A stretch of DNA of 64,000 nt from Notospermus geniculatus (lineage: Eukaryota; Nemertea; Pilidiophora; Heteronemertea; Lineidae). The notes under the pieces are model-generated. The model made no database searches and was not told where the DNA came from. It saw nothing but the letters and a program-made list of their open reading frames with translations. Numbering within the stretch: position 1 is the first letter of the stretch; every line of letters begins with the position of its first letter. The stretch spans positions 803,137 to 867,136 of the forward strand of contig NMRB01000030.1 in assembly GCA_002633025.1 (NCBI GenBank), in the 5' to 3' direction. The position numbers and the translations under genes are program-made. This document shows, piece by piece, positions 13,079 to 24,822 of the stretch.

Positions 13079-13434
13079 TTGTTACTAGTACCTTTTTTCT
13101 GCAACAGCACGTTTGAGACAACGGTGAGAGAGGGATGAGCATATCTAATGGGAAACCCCATAAAAGAACTCAACGATACTTAAATGTCCTTTGACATGTC
13201 CTGGCGACGTGCTTTCGCTTGGCTGATGGTGTTGTGTTTCAAAGGAAATTGCTCCTTGTCTGAGACATGGTAATATCTGTTGACTGACATTGTATCAGAT
13301 GCAGAGGAGACAGGAATATGATGCGTGTCTGAAAAGTCAAGATTCCCTGATTGTTGGGTCCTGAAGAAGATGATAAAACTGATAAACCTTTGGCCAATTT
13401 GAAAGTCTTCTGAATGTTGAGGTGGAAAGCAGAC

Positions 13435-13548
13435 CAGGGGCATGTTTCATAAAGTGACTTTAAGCTAATGGTACCATTAACTTCAATGCATTTTCCATTT
13501 GTTTAAAGGTACCATTAGCTTAAAGTCACTTTTTGAAACAGGCCCCTG
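13435..13548. mobile_element. GGGCC-type hairpin element, copy 1
   Basis: A 114-bp near-palindrome. The left arm holds GTTTCATAAAGTGACTTTAA and AGCTAATGGTACC. The right arm mirrors it with GGTACCATTAGCTTAAAGTC followed by the end GAAACAGGCCCCTG. The loop is about 30 bp. There is no coding capacity. The ends resemble the hairpins at 38409 and 62463, but the arms differ, so it is a related type rather than the same family. Confidence 0.85.
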
Positions 13549-13770
13549 TCCCCTAGATGACTAGTCAACAGGAAGTCAGGCTGGAACCAACCTCCTGAAG
13601 ACAAAGTTGTTGGGAATGGTGGCAGCTCTCTGGCAGATGGGAGAATTTTGTTGAACGACAAGATTTAGGTGACAAACAACATCAGAAGCCATTTGACAGT
13701 TGCTCTAATGGTGAGCAGAGAACTCACATTTCCCAAGACGATCCTTACAGAAACCTTTAGGCTCTTAAAT

Positions 13771-13850
13771 CTGACATGTTGTCTCTTCTATTTCTTTGCA
13801 GGTAAGATCTTTTTAATCACAGTTTTGTCTGCTGGCATGGTACCGGTAAG
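13771..13850 (+). other. Candidate recursive splice site with short RS-exon
   Basis: A branch-like CTGAC (13771-13775) and a pyrimidine tract lead to TTTCTTTGCAG, directly followed by GTAAG (3' and 5' splice consensus joined at 13801/13802). At 13845/13846 a second strong donor, CCG|GTAAGTGTG, follows. The 44-nt segment 13802-13845 would be the recursive-splicing exon of known models in long introns. I see the sequence match; function is inferred, and no flanking coding exon was identified. Confidence 0.45.
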
Positions 13851-13917
13851 TGTGACGAAATCTCATGCAAGTCCCTTGCTGAAGTAATTCTATTTTGCAC
13901 CTACATCAATACAAGAA

Positions 13918-14122
13918 AGCCGATGATGGATGAAGGCAGAGTTTGGAATGTGTACTCAAAATCCATTCTGATGGCAGAATGTAGTGTGGTTTCATAGATG
14001 AAACCACTGATGGATAAAGGTTGAGTTAGGAATGGACTCAGCACTCATTCTAATGGCAGAATGTTGGGTGATGTCAATGCATGAAAACCAATGAGGGTAA
14101 AGTCTGAGTTCGGAATATAGAT
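13918..14122. repeat. Tandem repeat, 84-bp unit, about 2.4 copies
   Basis: Units start near 13918, 14003 and 14087. They share GATGGATRAAGG and GAGTTNGGAATG, and the first two also share a CATTCTRATGGCAGAATGT word. Divergence between units is moderate. Confidence 0.8.
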
Positions 14123-14174
14123 TAAAGAAAAACCAAACTGAATTCAAATCCATTGATTTTTGCTCTAGACCCCC

Positions 14175-15160
14175 TAACACTGCGAACATCTGCTTTTGAA
14201 ATCAACTTTTTTAGATCAGAAACATTGCGTGTGTCACATTCTATCTTATTGTTATCACTCCTCACTGATGGTGAATCAATAGAACAATTTGTTGAATTCG
14301 TCTCCGTTGGTGATAATTTCCTGTGACTTCTCCCCTATGTTATTACCAATCCATCATAATAATATGATTTCATTGCCTATTATCAGAGATTCGTATCCTC
14401 TGTGACATGTCGTGCGTCCTTCCTGTTAAGATAAAGATTTTCAACGGTTGTAACAATGAAATAGCGTCTCGTTCGACAAAACATTTGACTCACGAAAGGC
14501 AGCATCGATTTTGCTCAGCTGGTTTTCTCAGCCTAACTGGAGGCATGCAGATGAGCACAATAGCCCTGGCCATTTCATCTGCTTAAAGGGACTCTATAAG
14601 CTAGGTTCCCTTTAAACACAGAATTGTCCTTTTTGATGAAGACCTAAAGTACATTGCCCTCTCCATCTCTACTTGGCTTGAACCCATACCTTCTGCAGTG
14701 CATGGTGTGCGCACACCACTTATCTCGCTCTTTCATCTGATCCAGCATCATTTAAGAATGTGCTAAATGGTAAAGTTAAACCTTAGAATTTCTGTGAACT
14801 CATGCGATTTACAGTGATTAAACTGATCAGTTGACAGAACAGGAAACCATTTCCGAATTTGAACCGTTTCCTGCAGTTGTGAGCAGTCTTCTATTTGATG
14901 CATTATCTGCGGGTGTGTAGGGTACCGTGTCACGAGTTTCGTGAGGTCACATGTACTGAAAATACGCTGATTTGATGAGATGTGGAACTACGGAACTTTC
15001 AAAGCGATGCAACAAGTGATGTAGTTGAAAACTTTGTTTTCCTGGGTGATCAGCTGACATCCAGGATTGGGATTTCGTAGCTAAGCCATGAATAAACCAT
15101 GCCACTTTCCTTTAGTTGCTGTCTGAATTTCTTGCGCACATTGTCTTCCATCATATTTTT
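14175..15160. other. No gene seen
   Basis: No reading frame or repeat I can name. Confidence 0.5.
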
Positions 15161-15415
15161 CCGTCAGGGCCAAAGCCATAGCACGATTGGCCCTGGTAAA
15201 TGGGGAAGAGACCATCTCAAACTTCTCATGGTTCCTCACTTGGATGGGATCTTTTACTTGCCCTTGCAAAGGCACAAAGTATGAGGCACCACGGCTTTAA
15301 ATAGTCCCAAGCGACGGACTGAAGAGCCAGGGATGATTAATCCTATTGCCCAGGCTGGATTCAAAGCCGGTATACCTGCCGCTTGATAAGCGAACGTGAT
15401 AACCACTATTAGAAG
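15161..15415 (-). mobile_element. tRNA-Val-like SINE copy 2
   Basis: Read on the minus strand, the 5' head contains TAGTGGTTATCACGTTCGC, which matches the D-arm and A-box part of animal tRNA-Val, and then a weakened B box (GCTTTGAATCC). The 3' body carries GGCAAGTAAAAGATCCCATC and TTGAGATGGTCTCTTCC, as in copies 1 and 3, and ends with a GGGCCAATCGTGC...TTGGCCCTGA hairpin-like word. The anticodon arm is not tRNA-like enough for a functional tRNA gene. Confidence 0.85.
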
Positions 15416-15549
15416 ATTTTTTGTCCCAGTCTGACAGACAACACAGACAATAGAGTTCTGATAATTACCTTGTCTTAGCTCGTGTAAATCTTTCCTATTT
15501 CCCTGTTAATGATGGTCAACAAAAAACTCACATTGTCTAGTCGCTGCAA

Positions 15550-15650
15550 GTGCAGGTGGTCTTTGATTTGATGTGATCATCGCCTGAGATGCTGCCGTAT
15601 CTTCGGCAATGATCGCATCAAACCTAATAAAAGACAGTCTCCACCTGCAC
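15550..15650. other. Imperfect 101-nt hairpin
   Basis: The outer arms (15550-15559 and 15641-15650, GTGCAGGTGG and its complement) and the inner arms (TGATGTGATCATCGCC against GGCAATGATCGCATCA) pair. An 11-nt bulge on the right side separates the two stems. The terminal loop is about 15-20 nt. It could be a decayed inverted-repeat element or a hairpin RNA. I see no sequence I recognise as a known miRNA. Confidence 0.5.
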
Positions 15651-15859
15651 GAGCAAATGATTTGCTGAGAAACGAAAAGTGCAAATTTGCAAAGTAACTC
15701 CGGCAGCACTAATGTGTCTATTATTGGCCGACAAATGAAGGTAGTCAGAGTGTGTGTAGATAGAAATGTTGCATGCAGTCCGTGGGAACTCTTTGATGAA
15801 GGAAGACCATCCCTCGTGAGGCAAACACGGAACTGTCGTGGACGGAGACAATCAATTAA

Positions 15860-16667
15860 GGTGGCGGTGGAGACAAGCCCGGCGTATTTTCCCGCTGAAT
15901 ATGGAAATGATTTGAATGAATTTATTCATAGCCTCAACCGCAGTCGGTCACAATCATAGCCTGTTTCAATATAGTTCTTAGGCCCTGGATGGTATTGCGC
16001 AATACCTCTTTCGACGCCTTTCCATTAGGTCACGCCGTTCCCTGACAATAGCTCTGTCGTCGATGATTTTTTAACAGGCTTTATCCGAACGTGACCAACT
16101 CCACACGCGTTCTTCATTACCATAACAAAGGGCTCGCTGGGAAAGTTGCGGACTTTCTCACAAATTTTCACGAGCGATTTCTTTTTTGTGCGTGGAACGA
16201 TGGTCAATCTGATTTCGAATATGACCTGGAAAAAACTTCCTCTAAGGCCGTTCCAGCCCCGATTTTTGAATTTCAGAGGAAAACAGCAAAAATTATTCAA
16301 TTTTCTGTTTTGACCTTTTTCAGGCCACTAATTAAGCAATTGCTAATTAGTTATTTCAATTTTGAAAAATCGGGCCATGAACGACCATAGACCTCGCCAT
16401 GCTGCATCCATCACTACCTAAAATCCGGTCATTTGGAGCCGGCTGTACCCGTTATCGCCTCTGAAAAACTTCATCTGGGACTTGCATTGTTCATGACTAA
16501 AGTTACATAATCAGTTAATTATTGTGCAGTTTTTCAATTCGGAGATCTGCAACAATACATAAACTCACAAATTTCGTTGGCAAAGTAAACTAGGGTCGTA
16601 ACACATTCGTGCAATTAAATTTCAAAACGGACCTCAATTGGATGCGTTTACTAACTCCACCGCCACC
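15860..16667. mobile_element. TTAA-flanked element 2 (808 bp, 13-bp inverted repeats)
   Basis: Perfect 13-bp terminal repeats, GGTGGCGGTGGAG on the left and its complement on the right. TTAA borders each end exactly (15856-15859 and 16668-16671). The 17-bp inverted match is very unlikely by chance over 0.8 kb. A 13-bp repeat plus TTAA is the arrangement known for piggyBac-type elements, though these terminal bases are not the usual CCC-type start. The interior has overlapping 91- to 99-codon frames (16025-16300 minus, 16091-16390 plus) with no transposase motif that I can see, so it is non-autonomous or decayed. Confidence 0.68.
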
Positions 16668-16671
16668 TTAA

Positions 16672-19130
16672 TGTGAGTGAACGAGTCTCACGCTTTGATC
16701 TTGTTGATATGAGTTCCATTGATCACCTGTTGGCGTGGTAAGCAACTAATTAGGGTGAAACAAATCCGTTGATTTGTTTGAGAAGATGGAGACACCTGTT
16801 GCCTCAGTGTAATGATGACCGTGAATGTTTGGGTTGTTTCCACTTTTTTGCACCACGTACCTCAAACACTACCGGTAGGTGCTCCTCCACGCGAGATTTT
16901 TTTGCCTGCAAGTTGGTCTCTATGGGCAACTTGGGTTCGCTTTTACTTTGTGGTCAAGGTGGAAGCCGTTGGAAATCCAAAAATGGTGTATTTCCCATTG
17001 AGGGCCATCCTGAGAAACTCAGAAACAAGGGCGACAGAAGGAGTATTTGTACCCTGGACCTGGTGGTTCAGGATGGTTGAGAGCCAACTAATATGAGAAG
17101 ACTCTCACTTGGAGAAGTTGCATTGTCCAGAATATCTGTGTTTGATCTTTGGTGGAATCATACAAAAAATGTTACTTGGGTCTTGCCAGTTCCTCGCCTA
17201 TCCTGAGCATCCTGGGGCTAGGTAAGGAAAGAAACCTTTGTGGTGGACCAGCATTCTGTCTAAGGGTATCAATGGAGTCCAAGTGCTCTCTCACGTGAAT
17301 GGCATTGGAAGTGGCAGGCCTATCAACCCTTCAGCATTGCATGTTACTTTCACTTTGCCCTTGTGGTTGGTTTTGATCCATGCTTGTCCATCTGGGCATG
17401 TGCATGACTTCTCATTAATTTGGAGTCTTTATCTGGTAGCGGAAAGCGGAAAAGTGCCTAAAGGTGAAAAGATTACAAACTGCCATTTCTCACATTGTCC
17501 ACACCCAATCGGTTGAGGTCTAACTCGCTGGCTGAGGTTGAACTTGCGTGGTTGGAGAACCTTCAAAGCGTGGTACAAATCACCATTGAGTTTCTTACTG
17601 AGGTGATCAGAGGAGACACCCAAGCTGTTATATTGTGAACGTGGACGTTGCTGGATCATTAGTGTATGTAAAGCTGTCCTTGTACCAGATGGTTCCCTAC
17701 CAATTAGAGGGTTCAAGTAGGAGAAGGTGTCCTGTGACGTAGGAAACTGCCCCTTGATCTTGGTGTCCAGTGGCACAATTATTGGACACGGTGGTGTTGC
17801 TCTTGCCAACTGCGCCAGATTCATAGTAGAGGTAAACATCTCCTTGCATCTTAGTTCATTTCTGAAAAAATCATCGCGTAGCACTTACGTCACATGGTGT
17901 GAAGATCTTGTCTCCTCTCCAAAGCCACTCTTTCACACAACTCCTTGGCCCTGGACACCTTTAGAAGCTCTTTCCTTCTATTTGATTTTTACAGCCACAT
18001 AACATTCCCTTGGCTTTTTCTCTTTCAATGACCTTTTCTCACAGCCTTTGCCTTGCAGAAAACTTCAAAGGGCAGAGCACTGCACACCAAGAGCATGGTG
18101 CTGCTGAGATAAGTGAAGTTGGTCAGAGAGAGACTGGTGCACTTGATTTACATATACAGTCAGAGTCACTGCTTTTGGTTGTGTCCAGGCTAGTAATCCC
18201 CACATCACTTTTCTTCTCGCTTATGATCCTTTCAGTTCACTTTATACTTTTCGCACTGGTACGGTATCAATAACCCTGGATGGTCACATCATTAGTTATC
18301 ATTAATATCTTTGATGGTTGGCAGGTTGGGCTGCCTTGGGTCAATGAGGATTTCCTTATTGGTCTTGTCTACCACCTTTATATGTTTATAGGGGAACTTG
18401 CTAGGGCCAGACTGCAGGCGTGGTATTTTCTCAGATGGTATATTGGCTGGATGTGGATTTATTCATTGGTATTGGACTTAGGGCAGAAAGCTCAGACAAC
18501 TTGAATGATAGAGAATAATGGAAGTTGAGGATGGCAAGCTATTGGGCGTTGTTGTGTCATTACTATATCCCCTAAGCTTTATCATTTTCTTCATCAATTT
18601 GGTACCCTTTCAACAAAAGGAGCAGGAGGTGTGTCAGTTGAATGGACGACATATTCTGATGCTTTGTCTGTGCCAGTCTCATTGAGTCTCGGGAACAAGA
18701 GTAAACACAACAGCAAAATTCCCCGAGTGCACAGTGGATGCCTTGAGGTTATCAAAGCCATGTTGGCCAAGATGTAGTACGCCTATTCCAGAACTTTCAG
18801 TCCACCACATCAAGCATCGCCATCAAGTGACCATTTGGATCTATCTCCAAAGTGTTCTTCCTGACCTTCTTCCCCCAGAAGATGTCATTTAGGATGCATG
18901 CCAAATCACTACGTTAACCGGTCTAGTGAACTGCACTGATGGACTCGGATTTTCTCTTTAACTGCATGATAAACAGTTCTCTTGCCGATATGCTGCAGGA
19001 CCATCTTGACCTTTAGGTCTACGAGGGGAGTTGGCATTTAGATGCCAAAAGATTTTACTACTGCGTATCTTTCACAATGCCTGGGAAGAGAGTCACTGCC
19101 TGATATAAGTGTCACATAGCACTCAAAAGG
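16672..19130 (-). pseudogene. Coding-like but broken tract, unidentified
   Basis: The composition is less A+T-biased here and open stretches occur in several frames. The longest is a 151-codon minus frame at 17429-17884, which ends with a Cys-Gly-Gln-Cys-Glu-Lys-Trp cluster. Another stop-bounded minus-strand segment near 18800-18900 reads like a real protein fragment (it includes GKKVRKNTLEIDPNGHLMAM) and is broken by stops and frame changes. This fits a decayed transposon or pseudogene, but I recognise no diagnostic polymerase, integrase or protease motif. Chance open frames remain possible. Confidence 0.25.
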
Positions 19131-19199
19131 ATGTTAACCCTTCTTTGGTCCATCCATTTCTCTTCTAACATCAGTGCTGCTGTTGTATTTGTCTCTTTC

Positions 19200-19320
19200 C
19201 ATCAGGGCCAATACCAAAGCATGATCGGCCCTGGTAAGCATGGAAGAGGCCATCTCAAGCAACTCATGCTTCTCCCTTGGATGGGGTCTTTTACTTGCCC
19301 TTGCAAAGGAACAAGGCATC
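19200..19320 (-). mobile_element. SINE 3' body, copy 3
   Basis: Read on the minus strand it contains GCAAGGGCAAGTAAAAGACC and TTGAGATGGCCTCTTCC, and ends with a GGCCGATCATGC...TTGGCCCTGA word, very close to copy 2. No tRNA-like head is recognisable upstream (19320-19430), so this is a 5'-truncated copy or has a degenerate head. Confidence 0.8.
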
Positions 19321-19429
19321 ACTGGTTACTCCCCCATGCAACAGACGTGCTGCTATAAACTTAGCTCTGACCACAAAGACGTGCTTCTGACTCGCTGTCC
19401 GACAAGTTCTGGGATGCTCTTCTAATGGC

Positions 19430-22400
19430 TATGATACATGCATCTTAATCCCCATCTGACCACAGCGATGACCTGCATGATGGGAAAAGTTTGGAGGAAG
19501 AGTGATCCTGTCTAATTGTTACCAGTCACGTAGCTTCTTAATTAGTGTATAATTCCCATTACTACTAATAAAACTTGTGACCTATCCAGGTTTCAGATGA
19601 TATGAGGATTAGATCCTACCTAATTCCTTATCTGCTCATTACCGAATGTTCAACTGTAATCACAATCAGCTACTTTCCTCTTTGGAAACTGTACATTTAT
19701 CACATTTGAGCAATTTCCACAACCCTTACTCATCCCTTACCCCTGATCTGAGGGTATTGGTTCCGAAGACATGATCAGCATTCCCTCTGCTTCCTTGAGA
19801 CCTGTTCACTCGATTGGATTAAGTCTATTAAACATCACTCTATCTTGCCTAATTGCATCTGACCATGTAACCCCTGACTTCTATCACCCTTTTCGAAAGT
19901 TTCTGTATCATCTTGGGACCCATTAAGATGTCTTGTACTTTTACAACACACTTGGGGTTTCTTGGATATCGTCGCCGAGATCATGGTAAACCACTCACGG
20001 ACATGCTGGCCAGGTAATAAGTCAGGAAGCAACAGTCGTATCTTATACCCAACGGGACTGTCTAACGCAGACAATGAGAAGTTAAGATCTCACCCGGGTG
20101 TTGATCAAATTGCCAAGGGTCCCTTACCAAGATTGTCATTGCCGCTTTGTGTGTTACAGTAGCTTTTTATTGCCTGTAGCGGTTCCATTTGGGTGGATTT
20201 CATGAGGCTGTGGCCTTGAGCTCATCCCGAATGAATTTGGAAGGAGAATCAAGGGATGGTGTTGTCTGAATTGACCATTCCTAATGACTTCAAGCGTTAT
20301 CCCAATGACATCCAATATAGACCCATTCGCTTTCATGCTGTGTTGTCAGATCAGAATGCTGGTTATCAGTAGATGTTTCTGAATGAGCTAAGTCTTGGGT
20401 TACAAAAAAATCCAGCCAAATTTGCTGACAATATCATGCGAAACCAAAAAACAGCTGACGCAGTGAAAGAAATGGGTAAAAAACAACTTATGGCGAGCCA
20501 GTGGTTCGTGAATAAAAGATACTGCATGGTATCCCAAAGAATGGAGTAACATTCATCGATTTGTGTGACTGTTGAAAAAATCTCTTGTGAAATCTTCGTG
20601 GCATAGTATGAGTGAGTCATGACTTTTTTGTAGAAGTTGGCACACTGACTTCTATTGCTTTGCAAGTCTTCATTTTTTCTTGTGACTTTCCTCACAATTG
20701 TGGTGCAAAGTTGCCCCAAGCAAAGGATTGCAAATAAGATGCCTGGAAATACCAGCAAATACGAAATACAAAGACCATGCTTTTGACATTTCCAATGGAT
20801 CCTGTGGGTGGTGCATAAAGTATCACTTTTACGTTCTAGTTGATGAAAGAAATTATTTGATATCTGGTGTTGTACAATAACCCTTAAAATCAGACTGCCT
20901 GGAGAAGTTTCATAGAAGTTTCATCGGAGGAATTTCACAAGCAGTTGCTTGAAGGAACTTGAATATAAGTGCAGGCTGTAATATAATGTATAAGTGTGAT
21001 CTACATTATGAGGCACAGATTTGAACACCCATTTTTGCCCAGGATAAAAAATGATGATACTTTTGTGGACTGCCTAATTTTCCTATTGTTTAAAGCCCCT
21101 CTGTATTGAATTTTACAGTACACGTATTTTCAAATCAAAGTGTAAGGAGAGTGCAGGTAGAGGTCTCATAGCCTCGTGAAGGTCGTCAAAATGCTTGCCT
21201 GATATGTACTTCAAAGAGTCAAGGCCAATTTTCATCACACATTTAATAAAGACTGCAAGCTCTAATCTATTCAGATAGGAGCACAGTATATTTTACACTA
21301 TTTTAAAGTTGGTGGATGTAAGAACTTAATGAATTCAGTTCAGTGTGACTTTAAGCAGGCAGTACACATACAAATTCATGTCTGTGAGATTAGAAGTTGT
21401 TTCTGTGAGTTGTGTGACAGACATGAAACATGCAGAGATGATGTAGCACACATCGGTGTTCACAGACTTTCGGTATGTGTTCTGAACCCTGCCATTCTTG
21501 TTGTTCAAGCCTCAGGCTGTTGGTTACATTCTCAACTCCTGTAGGATGGAAAAAATGTAAATGGAAAACCATATAGCTATAAATACTTGTTGTATCAAAA
21601 CCAGCATTTTGAGTTTCTTGTGCCATTCCTGTGAATGGGAGCATTTCACCCAACAATTAATTGTTGTCCTGGGCAAATCTTGTCCTGGAAACAGCTGAAA
21701 TATACCCAGGATAATATCCTCTTCATGAATGATATCCTGGGCTGAGTTTGTGGCTTCCTACAATTACCCTTTCAGATTTGAATAGAGGAGAACCACATTT
21801 CCCTCAGCTGCAAGTGTGTGTCAGGGACACTGCTCACTAGATTAAAGCAACATTCTCTCCTCTTGCGGGTATATAATCATGCGAATAGGACATATGTCAG
21901 TTTCGATACGTCATGGGTCGATATAATGCTGATATAACGGGCCCAGAGGCAAAATCAGCGAATGTATAATTCCCTGGTCATTGATTTGCTTTGTTTCTTT
22001 GCGTTGCGTTTGACAGATTGTTTGTCTGGAGTGCCATGGGTTCTCCTCATTCCTGATGAAGTACTGCAAAGGATGTAGAGGCTTTAGAAGTAATAGTCCT
22101 TGGAGTACTGCTGATGGCGCATGATAGGGGTTCCTGAGAATAGGGCCCTGTTGCAAAACCTGAGGGGGAGGGTTACCATATGTACTGAAGAGTCTAAAAG
22201 AAGCCTATTGGCCATAGGGAGGTTTTCTTGTCGTAAAAACTTAAGCAAAGGGTTCCATGAACTGCACTGTGAGTACAGAATGACGTATTCTTGTCCGAGC
22301 TCATAATGACATAATGGCTGGAGGGAGATGTTTTATAGCAGTGATAGACTACTGGTCAATAAAGCTTTATGTGCCCCAAGGGTAAAAATAGAGAAACAAT

Positions 22401-24700
22401 ATGTACACAGAATCTGCCAGTGATGGTCTTTGGTTGTGAACACTGTTTGTGGATGCCTTGATAAATATTTCGCTTCGGCTGAATAAGTTATCATTGCATT
22501 GTTTATAGAGTGATGGAGTAATTTTGTCACTGAATCTATTTGCCAACAACAGATTTATGGCATTGGTGATATTTTTTGGCTATATTTGGATCAGTTATTT
22601 GACTTTCAGAGACAGGGAAGGGTGACTGGGGACAGAATTGATCAAATGCCTGACGCATTAGCAGCAGCAGCGGGAGGTTGCTTTTTAGTGTGGCTGCCTT
22701 TCACAGCTGAAGACCTCCGTGATCCTCAGCGGTCCTTAGGCCCATGTCACAACCGAGGAACGGGTTAACGGCCTTACAACACAAGAGCTGAAATGTACAT
22801 CTCTGCAGGTTGACAATAGTAGTGGACAGCAGTGATAATAGCGGAGTAAACTGATGACCAGCGATGATCACCTGTGTGACATGCACCTGCTTTTGTTGTG
22901 GCAGGTCACAAATGTCAGCCCAGGAGACAAAAAAACCCATCTCAACAGGCGAACAACATATATCAGCAAATAAGTAGTTAGTGGTCTTCTCTTTCCCAGG
23001 AAATGGAGGGCGGAATGACAACTGCCTGTGAGTGCGGAAGGTTGGTCACATTTCCTTCTTTATCAGCTGTAGCGATGTCAGTGCCACTGATCGGAGATTA
23101 GCCAAGTTGATAAACAACCCGGGCCATTTCCTTGATGACTGTAATAAGTCCTCAGACGTCTGCTGCTGGAAGTGAACATAGATCATTGTAGCACCTCAGG
23201 TCAAGGGCAAGCATTTCTTCTGTGTTGTGACAGCGGATTTTGTCTATAAATTTCGATGGTATTAATGAGGTGACAATGTGGTTGTGGATCCAGGGTTTGA
23301 AGAAATTTGGTGTGAACTTCAGTGTGATCGAGCAGTGTGATCGAGCCAAGGTGAAGTTGGCAAACGTATCTCAAAACTGATGTACTGGATTGGGGTGACA
23401 TCACGCGCGCCAGATTCCATCTTAGGGCTGACATGCTTGAAGAATGCCACTTTCTACCTGTCACCACCGTCTCCAAATTGCTCCAAGTGTTTTTCACGGC
23501 AATGTTAGTGATTGGAAAACAGCTTTTGTTCTTTTCCCATCCATCATATTATTGGAATCGTTCTCTCCGAGACAAGAAAAAACATGTCTCTCCATCATGG
23601 AAATGACAGCAGAAAAAATGCTGATTGTATCTTAACAGTACATTCTCCTGGCACATATGGTAAACTCCTGTGCGCATGATTTGTGAGAATGTTGCAATCT
23701 GTCTGTCTTTCTTTGGAGTACCCCTCATGCATGGCATGTATAAAAGTATCGGCGATTTTCCTACGAATTTTCATTGAAATGGCAAGTAAACAAGCAAAAG
23801 ACTTTTGTGAAAATTTAGCCATGATTCAACAGAACTACACATACAGCTACTTGGAAATTTTGCCACAATAAGCCAAACGGATGATGTGTTGTACAAGTTG
23901 TGGTAGGGCATTCTGTCATTGTTGGACATGTATTGCAGTGATTGATCTGTCCTAAATCCAGAAAGCGGTTTACGTATTGCTATCAATCTTACGTGCGTCA
24001 AAAAGAAAAAATAATGCTGTGGTGAAGAGAATAATCCCTGTGTTTTGACTGATACATTTGGTTGCAGGGCCCTGAAACGTACTTTAAGTCAGAAACTCTA
24101 GGTACATGTATAGTGCTGTAAAGTATGGGTATTTTTGGTATACTGCCCATCAGAAAACCATCCTAAAGAAGCTTTATACACCATTTTCTGGTTTTGTCAC
24201 ATACCTCATCAATAAAGCTGGACCTAAGGCTGCCTGCTCAATCCGTATAAAACCAGGTATAATCCTGAAGTCTGCATCATTCCCTTTCTCCAGGTCTCTT
24301 TTCATAAATGATGCAGACCACATCCAAACGGTCTAATTCGCCTAACACACTCAATCAGTACATTTGTTACTTGCTTCTCCCTCTGCTCTGCCACAAGTTA
24401 CCACGTTTGTTACGCATGTTTACAAACTGCCGTCGCCTGTGATGTAATTACAGCAGTGACCGACCACATCTTACGGACGTTGGTGAAAAACATCCGTGTA
24501 TTATTGTCGATGGAGGGGTCATCAATCTTGCTGCGAGAAAAGAAGCAACCGCTAAACAGCCATGCCGATGGCTGCCGATTTAGTTTGCGTGCGGCTTTGG
24601 GTGTCTATTGATTGGGATATTGTTTGGGATGCTATTCGATGTTTGAACTTCTGATTAACTAGAATACTATACAAAGCATTGCGTGACAGAGGGTGACTGT
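19430..24700. other. No gene seen in 5.3 kb
   Basis: The largest frame is 130 codons on the minus strand (20366-20758), with two hydrophobic stretches (about residues 1-22 and 80-110) but no recognised family. I treat it as a probable chance frame. A small palindrome, CAACAATTAATTGTTG, lies at 21650-21665. No other structure was noticed. Confidence 0.5.
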
Positions 24701-24707
24701 CCTGTTT

Positions 24708-24822
24708 TGATGTCATGCAGGGTGACATTGAAGTCTGTAACACCACGCACACTTTGTGTTTTCTTTGACGTCATGCAGTATGACATTGACGTCAGTAACA
24801 CTGCCCTCGGTGTGTTCTTGTG
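24708..24822. repeat. Tandem duplication of a 58-bp unit
   Basis: Units at 24708-24765 and 24766-24822 share TGAYGTCATGCAG, TGACATTGA.GTC.GTAACAC and a GTGTKTTCTT end. About one base in five differs. Confidence 0.75.

Noticed and set aside
20366-20758. 130-codon minus frame with two hydrophobic stretches, possibly a small membrane protein
   Set aside because: No recognisable family or splice context. T-rich non-coding DNA readily gives hydrophobic frames of this length in 64 kb.
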